Shown: piece by piece, positions 24,201-34,600 of the stretch
Layout: each line of letters opens with the position of its first letter
Numbering within the stretch: the first letter of the stretch is position 1
Assembly: GCA_004431415.1 (NCBI GenBank)
Contig: QPMI01000241.1
Location: forward strand, 62,001-126,000
Reading direction: 5' to 3'
DNA length: 64,000 bases
Origin: Cyanophora paradoxa
Lineage: Eukaryota > Glaucocystophyceae > Cyanophorales > Cyanophoraceae
The notes under the pieces: model-generated
The model's input: only the letters and a program-made list of their open reading frames with translations
Database searches by the model: none
What the model was told of the DNA's origin: nothing
Position numbers and translations under genes: made by a program

Positions 24201-25377
24201 GGAATAGATAAGCAGATAAATGGGTATATATCGAAGCAAAGTGGCAGACCCGCGAGAACTCGAGGGCGTTGATGCTGTCGAAGTGGCCCTCGAGCTTGCA
24301 CAGCTCCGAGCCGGAGGGCGCGTCCCAGACTCGAATGTGGCAGAGCCGCCCCGAGACGGAAGCGACCCGAGTCCCATCCTGCCGGGAACGGTAAGGGGAT
24401 GCTCACAGCTTAAGGATCCGAAAACGATTCTAGATCTACGGCACCGGGGAGACTGCGAGCTGAACTACGGGCGGAGCACTGTCCTCGAGCTCGTTGCCAG
24501 CGAGTCGAGAAGGGAGCCCCATGCGGCGAGCAGCCACGGCCATCCGCTGGCCATGTTCTGGATTCTCGAGCTCGTCGTCCTGGATCGCAATCCGAGAAAG
24601 AGGTTCGCAAAGTGAGATTGCGATCACGATCATGTGTGGGTATGTGAGGGAGGTATAACGATCTAGAGGGCACGGGCGCACGGGCAGCCCGGCTGCAGAT
24701 CCGGGAACAGGATGGTGTGTGTTCGTGTCGATCACACGCACGGAGTGGCCCTCCCGCCACTTCCAGACCGTGACTTTCCCATCTTCGTCGCCAGTCACGA
24801 TCGTCCCGCCATCCTGCTCCGAGTTCCATGGTCAGGAACTCCATACGCATGGAGATCTAGAGCGCAAAGCAGAGAACTAGTTGCAGCTGGTCCTGAAAGC
24901 GCACCCCTGAGACGTTGAGGGCGCGCACGCTGCCGCCGCCCATGAATGCGACCTGCTGCTTTGTCTCCAGGTCCAGCACGAGGAGGTCGGTCTCGCCGCG
25001 GAAGCCGTGCGCGACCAGGGCGGCCCTCTTCCCGTCCTCGAACGCGCGGATCTTGCGCACGGTCTTGTAGGCGGGGAGGGGCAGCCGCTCGACGGTCGCC
25101 TTGTCGGCGACGGACCAGACCTCGACCGCAGCGCTAGCTGCAGCTTGAGCGTACGGACGTCGAAGGCCGTGGCCAGACACGATCAGACGTCCGTCCTGCG
25201 CTTGCAATTGCGTTAGCGCTTCAGGTGAACGCATTGGACGCGAACCTAACCGCGCGCGCGTCGCGCGCGCGCAGACCACACCTTCGAGATGTCTGCACAT
25301 GTAGCTGACGCGGAACCCGCCACAAAATCGACGGTCGGAGCGCCGCGCGACCAGCGATCGAGACTAGTGCCGGGCAT
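21268..25377 (-). CDS. WD40-repeat protein with C-terminal coiled coil and RING finger
   Basis: ATG at 25377 (MPGTSLDRWSRG) and TAG at 21268-21270. After a short first exon there are about 12 WD40-type repeats, each with the pattern DG-x-ASGSDD-x-VRVW...GH-x-A-x-S (for example NGKLAASGSDDMTVRVWS and DGSLLFSGGRDTSVRVWN). They are followed by an Ala/Glu/Arg-rich coiled coil and a C3HC4 RING: LMCAVCQERPVNVTLHCGHTW then CRQCVES...CPECRQPF near the C-terminus. The expected role is a RING E3 ubiquitin ligase with a propeller as substrate platform. Exons begin at 25195, 24813, 24579, 24378, 24166, 23965, 23707, 23412, 23042, 22811, 22541 and 22327, nearly all at the same DG/NG position of the repeat. 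Introns mostly begin gtgcg. The exact join from the last WD exon to the coiled coil (about 21930-22050) is uncertain. Confidence 0.75.
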
Positions 25378-25929
25378 GACTCAGTGATCTTCGAGCTGAA
25401 AGCGGGCGAGCTGAAGAAGACGACGCTGCTGCTCTTGTCTGCAACGAGCGCTTCGCCCGACGCGCGCGCGCGCGGCTGCAGCTGGCTGGCGAATCACTCA
25501 ATGGAAAGCTGCAGGCAATTGCAAATGGACCGGACTGCGCCACGGCCTAGCCGAGCGCAAGCGACGGCGGCTGACTGGTCGGCAAAGTTGCGGATGTAAG
25601 TGCTAGCTGTGCCGCGGTCCCTTGCCGGCCCTGGGCTTTTCGGGTGAAGTCGGGCGAGTGCTTCCAGCTGCAGGTGGACGTGACTGTACCCGGGGTCAGC
25701 TCCAGCCGCATGTCGATCGTCCAGGGCAGGCGCACACGTAACTGCTTATATTGGCGCATCGATATCGCTAGCGCATGCATCAGCCCGCTGCGGGCTGCGC
25801 CGTCGATGGCCGGACTCGAGCTCGCACGCGCAATAGCGCGCGCGCGCGCTGGCGAATGTAGCGAGACATCGATATGAATTCCTGTGCTCTCGCTATCGCG
25901 ACCGCGATCGGCGCCGGACGCGGGTACGC
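25378..25929. other. Intergenic, no supported gene
   Basis: The 5' flank of the WD40-RING gene. It contains alternating CGCG runs (near 25460 and 25840) and short palindromes. No exon chain is supported. Confidence 0.4.
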
Positions 25930-27240
25930 ATGGCGCTGGAAGCGGCCGCCGAGCGCGCGCGAAGGCCCGGGGCGCGCGCGCGCGCGTGCACGTGCCGGCC
26001 TCGACGTGCTCCGCGCCGGCGCACCGCGCGCCCCAGTCTCCTGACTCGAGCTCTAGGCCTCGAGCTGAACAGCGGACTCCGCGCGCGCGCCGGCGCGCGC
26101 GCGGTGCGCATGCGCCGCTAGCGCTAGCGCTTGGCTCCGCGCGCTCCCAGCCATCGCCCCCGGCCCAGCGCCCGCCCCGCTCCGCTCGCTCCGCCGCTGG
26201 CTGCTGCGCCGCCCCCGCCTCGCCGCCCTCGCCGCCTGGCGCTACGCCCCCGCCCGCCCCTGACCCGTCCCCGCCCGCCCCGCGGCCGCCCGCCCCGCCC
26301 GCAGCCCGCCCTTGCGCTCTTGTAGGCATTCTCCGCCCGGCGCCCTCACCTCCCTCCGCTGTGCGCCCTACCCCCCCCCCGCCCCCCCCCCCCCCCCCCC
26401 CCCCCGCGCCCTCGTTCCCCGCCCGTCTGAAGCGCCCTGCAGCGCCACACTTCAACCCAGCCGTCGGGTCCCTCGAGCTCGTTCATCGTACCCCGGCCCT
26501 CACCCGCCTGGAGCATCTGCGGGTACCCCTCTCCGCCTCCACCGACGCTTCCCCCCCCTCCTCCTGGGCCCCACCTCCGTTCCCTCTCCTCACGCTATCC
26601 CGCTAGGCGCTCCCCCCCCCCCCCCCCCCCCCCCCCGGTTCGCCGATCTAGCCGGCGCCCGGGTACAGCGGGGGCGGGGGAAGGCGGGTTGGCGGCGCAG
26701 TGGCGGCTCGAGGAGGTCCTCGCCGCGGCCGGCCGCCCCGGGCCCACCCTCGAAGTCCGGGGGGGTACGCACCAGTGCCAAGGGGCCGGGCGGGGCGCCA
26801 GGCGCTGGAGCTCGAGGCCGCGCCGGGCTGCATCGAGGAGGTCGCCGCCCTCCGCACCGCCCGCCTCCAGGTTCGGCTCCCCGCGGGGCCCCTCTAAGCC
26901 CGCCTCACGCGAGCGACCCCCAGCGCCCTAGGCCTTGAATGTCGCCCCCCCCCCCCCCCCCCCCCCCCCAACGCGGAGGCCGTCCCCCTCTAGCCCCCCC
27001 CCCCCCCGAGCCCCCGGGGCAGCGGCTGCTGTAGGAGGCGCCGGCGCTGCGCATGCGGGATCTGGAACTGACGTCCTTCTCCCCCAGCCCTCCGCCCCGC
27101 CGCGGCTTAAGCTTCTCCGCGCCTTCAACTTTGACTCAGCGAAAGCTGTTACGTCCACTACAAGGGGAATCCAATCACGACAGGATATCGATCTTGAATC
27201 CTGCGAAAAAGAGCTAGAGTACACATTGACTTGCATTCTG
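25930..27240 (+). CDS. Doubtful exon cluster (possible coiled-coil protein)
   Basis: Several short + strand pieces look exon-like between GT/AG signals: MALEAAAERARR at 25930, LELNSGLRARAG near 26060, WRLEEVLAAAGRP near 26700, ALELEAAPGCIEEVAALRTAR near 26805, and EAPALRMRDLELTSFSP near 27032 leading to a stop near 27215. They are separated by poly-C-rich, intron-like DNA. I could not close phases through the cluster, so this is only a candidate gene, perhaps with heptad-like exons. Confidence 0.25.
26371..27007. repeat. Long poly-C homopolymer tracts
   Basis: Uninterrupted C runs of 24 (26382-26405), about 25 (26612-26636) and about 26 (26945-26970), plus a shorter run near 26997, all in non-coding or intron-like DNA. 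Run lengths in such tracts are error-prone. Confidence 0.85.
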
Positions 27241-27764
27241 GATCTTAGAAAAAAAGCTAGATACACACATATGCACAAGCTTAAGCTTGCTTTCTGCAGT
27301 TGCTGTAATCTGAATTTTGAGCCTGTAAAGCTTGGTATAGTAGACGAAATTCTTAGCGGCGGAATTCTAAGCGGTTGCCGATCATGGCTCAAATAGGTGG
27401 GAAATACTAGTACTGGTAATAAACTCCGGTCCTACGGACGGTTAAATAAGCAAACACGGAACTTTCGGAAGATCTCTAGAAATTAAAGCGAAGATCGCCG
27501 TACGCTGCAGCACTAGGGAGATCGATTGAACGACGAAGGTTTACTAAGTTATCTACGAAAGATATCTATATAGCTAGAGCGTGAAGAACGTTCAGCGATG
27601 GCGGGAGCGATTCTGAACGAAGCGATTGAAGCGAACTCGTGCCTAAAACTAGCTACGGGCTGGTCGTGATAATGAGGCGAGCTGAACTGAACGATGGAGA
27701 GCGGCAACAGGCCCTGAGGGCTGGCATCACAGCGGCCTCCGGGCTGACAGTAAGCAGAGACGGA
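27241..27764. other. Intergenic, AT-rich, no gene seen
   Basis: A sharp fall in GC compared with both sides. No exon is supported. It contains the 3' flank of the subtilase gene. Confidence 0.4.
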
Positions 27765-28581
27765 TCACAGCTGGATCTGCAGAGGCGACCCGGAGGCGAT
27801 GATGCTCGGGACGGGGCGGGGCGGGGCGATGGGGAGGACGGCGGGCCCCGGGACGGAGGGGCGGCGGAGGCCCGGGGCGGCCTGGGGCCGGCGGGGCGCG
27901 GCGGGGCCGGCCCCCGCGCCGTACACGTCGTCCCCGTCCAGCGCCACGTCGACCTGCGCGACACCCAGGCCCGCGGCGTGGCCGGCGGCCTCGCCCGCCC
28001 CGCCGCCCTCCCGCAAGCCCGGCCCCGCGCTGCGGCGGCGGCGGAGGACGACGGCGGCGATGGCGGCGGCGGCGGCGAGGGCCGCGACGGCGCCGACGAC
28101 GGCCCCGGCGACGGCGCCGGCGGAGACGCCCGACGAGGAGCCGGCGCCGCCCGAGGCGGGCGTGGCCGCGGGGCGGCGGCGGCGTCGCCGGAGGGCGCCT
28201 GCGGGGCCGCCTGCACCGGCGCGGCGGGGCCGCGGCGGACGTCCCGACGGTCGCGGCGGGCAGGCCTGCGCGCGCGAGCCGCCGCCCGGCGTCAGCGCTA
28301 GCAGGGCGACCCGCTTCGAGTTCGCTGCCCTCGGGGCGGGGCGGGGCGGGGCGGGGCCCGGGCGGACCGGCGACAACTGCGCGGGAGACTTGGAAGCGGA
28401 GGACGGCGAAGGCGGGCCCGAGGGGAGGCCGCCCCGGCCGCCTCCAGCCGCGCGAGCGCCGCGAAGACCTCCTCCAGCGACTTCTCCCCACCTGCGCCCC
28501 CGGCCCGCCCGCCTCGGCCCGCGCCCCCGCTGAGCCCGCGGCGGGGGCGAGGCGGCGCGCACCGGCCAGGAGGGCGCGCCC

Positions 28582-28616
<35 letters not shown>

Positions 28617-31600
28617 ACGGGCGCTCGCGGATGGCGAGCTCGACCTCGACGGCGCCTGCGCGCGCGTGAGCGGCGGCCCGACTCGGCGCGGCAGGGCGGC
28701 GGGGCGGCGGGGACGGCACCGGACTCGGCGGCGGGGCGGCGTTGCGGACGACGATGCGCGCGGGGGAGATCTGCGGCCGCCCTCAGCGGCGCGGGGCGCG
28801 GGGCGGGGCGGGGCGGGCTGCGGGGCGGGCCTCGAGGAGGTCGGCGAGGGCGCGGGCGAGGGCGGCGGCGGCGGCGTCGCCCCACGCGCCGCCGCTCGGG
28901 CGGACGGTCAGCTTCAGCAGCACCACCGCCTCCGGCGCCGCCGTCGGCTGCGGCCGCACCGGCAGCGCCTCCCCGCCGCCGGCGCCGCGGCCGCCTCGCC
29001 CGCCGGCGGCGTCGCCTCGGGCGCAGGCGCAGGCGGCAGTGCTGTCGGCTGAGCAGGCGCCTCCGCCTCGTCGGATGGTGCAGGCGCCACCGGCGGCGCT
29101 GTCGGCTGCGGGGTCTCCTCTTCCTTAGCCTCCTCCTCCGCTGTTTCCTCGACAGTCGGCGGCGCTGTCGGGGCCGGGGCCTCCTCGGTGGGGGACCCGG
29201 CGGGGGCCGGGGTCGGGGCCGGGGCGTCGGCCACGGGGGTCACGATGCGCGCGCCCCGTGCCAGGCTCTCGTCCACGTCGCGCAGCTCCACGCCGCCCCT
29301 GCGCAAAGCGCGCGCGGCCGGCTCAGCGGCTCGGCCGGCGGCAGCGGAGGGCGGGGCGGCGGCGGGGCGGGGCGGGGCGCACCGCAGGCGCCGCTGGCGT
29401 CGGCGATGGTGAGCGTGAACTCGCCGGCGTCCTCCCGCGAGAAGCCTGCCGCCCCGGCCCGTCGGCGCCCGGCCCCCGCGGCCGCGCCCTCGCCCGGGGG
29501 CGGGGCCGCACCCTCGACGAGGATCTGGTAGGGGACGTTGGCCGCGAACTCGCCCTGGAAGCTCGCCCCGCGCCGCCCGCCCCCGCACCCGCTGTCTGCT
29601 CCCGCGCGCCCCGCCTGAGCGGAGCCGGCGGCGCGGGGCGCGGCGGCCTGGGAAGGCGCGCACGGTCGAAGCGGTACGTTGTGAGGTCGCAGCCGGCGAC
29701 GACGCCGACGAGCGCGTCGAAGGCCGGCGGCGCGGCGCAGAGGCTGACGATCAGCTTCCGCGCCGTCGGCGCCGTCAGCGTGTAGGCCGCCCCCGAGAAG
29801 CCCGGGAAGAAGCGCGAGGGAGACGCCGCCGTCGTCCCGTTCACCGCCGCGTCCTTGCACGGCGAGAGGACGGGCAGGTCGGCGCAGAGGCCGCTCTGCA
29901 GCGCCGCGAACGGGTCCGCCGCCGCCGAGACGGGCAGCCCGCCCGCCGCCTTCGCGCTGAAGACCGACGACGCGACGGCGCCGCCGGCGGCGCCCGAGCC
30001 CTTGCCCGAGCCCGACTCGGCTGCGACGGCCGTCGGGCGAGGAGGCGGCGGGGGAAGCGGGCGGGCGGCGCACCGGCGGTGATGGACGCCAAGCGGTCTG
30101 CCCCCAGGGTGGAGGCGGTCGCCGTCACCGGGCAGGAGCCGTCCGAGTACGTCACCTGCCGCCCGCGAATGCTCGGGAATCCGACGCGCGCGCGCGCGCT
30201 CGCAGAAGCGGGGCACCGTGAGGGCGAAGCTGCCGGCGCGGGTCCAGTAGCCCTCCACGGCGATGGTGTACTCGACGCCGGCGGAGAGCGAGACCGACGC
30301 GATCGTCGACGACAGCGTCGCCCCCGCGATCGCGCACCCGTCGTCTGCGCGCGCGCGCCGTCCGTCGGCGGCCGGCGCGCGTCGGCGGAGCGCTCGACGC
30401 GCCCCCGCACCGTTCATGGCGAGGACGTCACTGGTGGAGGCGGCGCCGACCGGGCACGAGCGCGACACGGAGATGTAGGAGTCGTACGTCGTGCTCGCGT
30501 TGCACGTCGAGATCCGGTACATCGCTGCGCCGGCGCGGCTCACGACACCGCAAACGCTGCGGGCGCGAGCGCGGGGGCGCGGGGGCGGGCGCACCCGTCG
30601 TCGGAGGCACGAAGGAGAAGAAGCGCTCGCCGCTGGGCTGGAGGCTCGGGAAGAGGTCCGGGGCGCCGACCGTCGATCCCGTCACCGTCCGGCACATCTC
30701 GACGCGCGTCGGGTTGCACGGCGAGGCTGTCGCGCGCCGGCGCCGCATGCGTCAGCTGCAAACCAAAGCAAAGGGTGCGGGGGTCTGCGCACGAGGCGGG
30801 GTGGGCGAGGGCGTCGGGGAGGGGGACGCCGACGGGCTCGGGGTGGGCGTGGCCGACGGGCTCGCCGACGGCGTGGGCGTCGCCACGGCCGGCGGCGGCG
30901 TCGGCTGGGCCACGGGCGTGGGCCGGGGCGAGGCGCTGGGGCTGGGGCTCGGCGTCGGGGCGGCGAGGCAGACGGGGTCCGTGACCCGCAGCGCGTAGGT
31001 GCCGGTGCGCGAGCTGTAGCCGCTCACGACGACCGTGTACTCGGTGTTCGCGGCGGCCGGGAACTGCAGCCTGGAGCGGATCGAGCCGCTGCATCCGTCG
31101 TCGTCCCTGTAAAGCACCGGCAGCGCCGTGTTGGATAGGGGGCACCCGGCGAAGACCTGCACGGGCTCGGCACGGCGGGCTGGAGCGGCGACGGCGGGCG
31201 CGCGGGGCGCACGTAGAGGTAAGTGTCGTAGGAGTCGCCGACGGTCGGGTCTCCGCAGAGGTCGAGCGTCACCGTCCTGCGGGGACGGGCGTGGGCGCGC
31301 CGCTCGGCGGCTGCGGAGCGATGGCGGCCACACGGCGCGGCGCGGCGCGCGGGCGCACCGGTCGGAGGGGACGGAGAGCTTGTAGAAGACCTGCCCGCTC
31401 GTAAAGCTGGTCACGCTGGTCGGCAGCAGCACCGGCGCGCCGACGTTGGAGCCGTGCACGACCGGCCCGCACGGCTGCAGCCGCGTCGCCCCCGCCGCGT
31501 CGCACGCGGCGCCCGGCGGCGGAGTCGCCCCTGGCGCTGCGCGGAAGCCGATCAGGCGCGAGGGGGCTCGGGCCGGCGGGAGGCATGGGGGCGTGGAGGG

Positions 31601-34600
31601 GCCGCACTCGGGGTGGCCACGCCGGCGCAGAGGAGCGGGTCGTTGATCGAGAGGCGGAAGTTGCCGGCCGACCCCGAGTAGCCTGCGGGAATCCGTCACG
31701 CTAGCTGGTGCCGGCATATGCATGAGCCGAGCGGCACGCACCCTCGACGGCGATCACATAGGACTCGCCGGCCTGAGCGCGGGGCCAGTCAGCACTGCTG
31801 CCGCTCCCGTTGGCACATACGCGTGCACGTGGCACCTGGGCGTTGAGCGTGACGGTAGATGCACGAGTGTTCGAGCACGAGAAGTCGTCGTCGTTCCGGA
31901 TTATAGCAGGCGGGTTCGAGCCGCCCGCAACGACGGGGCAGGGTTCGCGCTGGAACACCGCGATAACCGTGTCTGGCCGCAAAAGCGGATCAGTTCGGAT
32001 GCGCGGGTTTGGAGCGCAGGGCGGGGCGCACCGAAGTCGGCGCCGCCGACGCCGCAGGTGGTGAAGGCGACGGTGCGGGTGGTGGGGGCCGTGTAGACGT
32101 AGAGCGCCTCTCCGCTCGGGAACCACGTGAAGAGGTTGGGGGCCCCCACGTTGGAGCCCGCCACCGACGGCGACGCGCACGTCGGCGCGAAGACCGGCAG
32201 TGCGCCGCACCCGACCGGCGGCGTCGGGCTCGGAGACGGGCTGGGCGATGGGCTCGGGCTCGGCGACGGGCTCGGGCTCGGCGACGGGCTCGGGCTGGGC
32301 GACGGGCTCGGGCTGGGCGACGGGCTCGGGCTGGGCGACGGGCTCGGGCTGGGCGAGGGGCTGGGCGACGGGCTCGGGCTGGGCGACGGGCTGGGCGACG
32401 GGCTCGGGCTGGGCGACGGGCTGGGCGACGGGCTCGGGCTGGGCGACGGGCTCGGGCTGGGCGACGGGCTCGGGCTGGGCGACGGCTGGGCGACGGGCTC
32501 GGGCTGGGCGACGGGCTGGGCGACGGGCTCGGGCTGGGCGACGGGCTGGGCGACGGGCTCGGGCTGGGCGACGGGCTCGGGCTGGGCGACGGGCTCGGGC
32601 TCGGCGACGGGCTCGGGCTGGGCGACGGGCTCGGGCTGGGCGAGGGGCTCGGGCTGGGCGAGGGGCTCGGGCTGGGCGACGGGCTGGGCGACGGGCTCGG
32701 GCTGGGCGTGCGACTAGGCGACGGGCTCGGGCTCGGGCTAGGAGTGCGACTTGGCGACGGGCTCGGGCTCGGGCTAGGCGTGCGACTAGGCGACGGACTC
32801 GGGCTGGGCGACGGGCTCGGGCTGGGCGACGGGCTCGGGCTGGGCGTGCGACTAGGCGACGGGCTCGGGCTCGGGCTAGGCGTGCGACTAGGCGACGGGC
32901 TCGGGCTAGGCGACGGGCTGGGCGTTGGCCGTGCAGCTGCAGGGCGCGTAAGAATGCCGGCCGGCGGGGCGGGGTAATGCTTGGGAGGGCAGTGTCGCAC
33001 TCAGCACGCAGACCGCGTCGGTGACTTCCATCGCAAAGCTGCCCGAGGCCCGGTTGTAGCCTGCGCGAAAACCAGTCACATCGACGCCTGCGCTTCTCTG
33101 CAGCAGCCGCGGGACGGCGGCGCACCCTCCACGGCGAGGAAGTAGTCGGTGTTGCCCTCAGCTGTGAACGTGAGGCGCGAGGCGCGCCCGCCACAGCCGT
33201 CGTCGTCGAACGCAACGCGCGACGCCGGCGGCAGCGTCCCATCGATCGGGCACCCCGCAAAGACGTGGATGTAGCTCTGCGCGCGAAGGGCGATCAGAAT
33301 CTACGATCAGCTCTGCTCCGGCGAGATTGATAATAGCACGGACGTCGTAGGTCGTGAGCTGCGGGAGCGGGGCGTCAGGGTGCGCGCGGAAGCGGGGGAA
33401 GAGTGAGGGGCACCGAGGAGCAGAGGGAGATGGTGACGGCGCGGCTGGTGGGGACCGAGAAGCGGTACCACGCCTCGCCGCTCGCGTACGCGTAGTCCGC
33501 CTGCACGCGCGACAACGAGTTCGACGTCGGTATACGTAGAGACGTACGGGGTTAGGGATGGAGGGGGCCTATGGCGCCACCACACCTGGAGCAAATCGGG
33601 TAGGCCGGCGGTGGAGCCGCTGACGACGCCGCTGCAGGGGACGACGCGGGGGAAGGCCGCGCACGAGGGCGACCCGGCGCAGGCGTGCTCGGTCACCGTC
33701 ATGCCGAACAGGCCGCTGGCGCTGCCGACGCCCTCGACGACGATGAAGTAGGTCTGGCCGGCGACGACGCTCGCCTGGAAGCGCGGGGAGACGGTCTCGT
33801 AGATGAAGCCCGCGCCGCAGCCGTTGTTGTCCGACGCGACGAGGGTGCCGCCCTGCAGGGGGCAGCCGGCGTAGAGGTACGCGACCGAGTCGAAGTTCGT
33901 GTCGGGAGAGCAGAGGCTGACGGTCACCGTCCCCGTGTGCGCCGGCACGAACCGGTAGTACGCCTCGCCCGAGGGCTGGCTCGCCAGCAGGCTCGGCGTC
34001 GACGCGTTCGTCGAGCCGAGGCGCGCCCCGGTCGGGCACGACGGGATGACGGGCGCCGCGGCGCAGGCCGCCGGCACCGCCACCGGTGTGGGGGACGGCG
34101 TCGGGCTGGGCGTCGGCGACGGGGACGACAGCGTCTGCGACGGGGACGGGCTCGGCGACGGGGACGGGCTCGGCGACGGGGACGGGCTCGGCGACGGGCT
34201 GGGGCTCGGCGTCGCGGCGGGCGGCAGGCCTGCGGCGTCGGTCTTAGACGCGGCGGGCGGGCGCGGTGCAGCCGCGGCCCTGGCCACGGGCCCCAACCGC
34301 ACGCACGGCAGACGTCGTCCTTGACGGTGAGCGAGAAGTTCCCGACCTGGTCGTTGTAGCCTGCGCGACGCGCCGGTGCCGGTGTCGGACTAGAGCTGTA
34401 GGGCAGAGCAAGGATCTAGGAGTGGCGGGCGGCGGGCCGGGGGCGCACCGGTGACGAGGAGGAAGTATGTCACGCCGCCTTGCAGCTCGTACGTGAGCTG
34501 GCTGTGCCAGCCGTTCATGAAAGGGCATGAAGCCAGGCCCATGTCGTCTGCGGCGGACACAGAACCGGCGTTCAGAGCCCGCGCCGCGCTCGGCGGGGAG

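Noticed and set aside
25547-26455. Long minus-strand Gly/Ala/Arg frame through the poly-C region
   Set aside because: Low-complexity product of poly-G translation, without domain features or splice logic.
31990-33000. Very long open frames of GLGDG, RPARA or PSPSP repeats on both strands
   Set aside because: They are the several readings of one minisatellite. Only the Pro-Ser minus-strand reading is continuous with the neighbouring PPC exons; the others are shadows.
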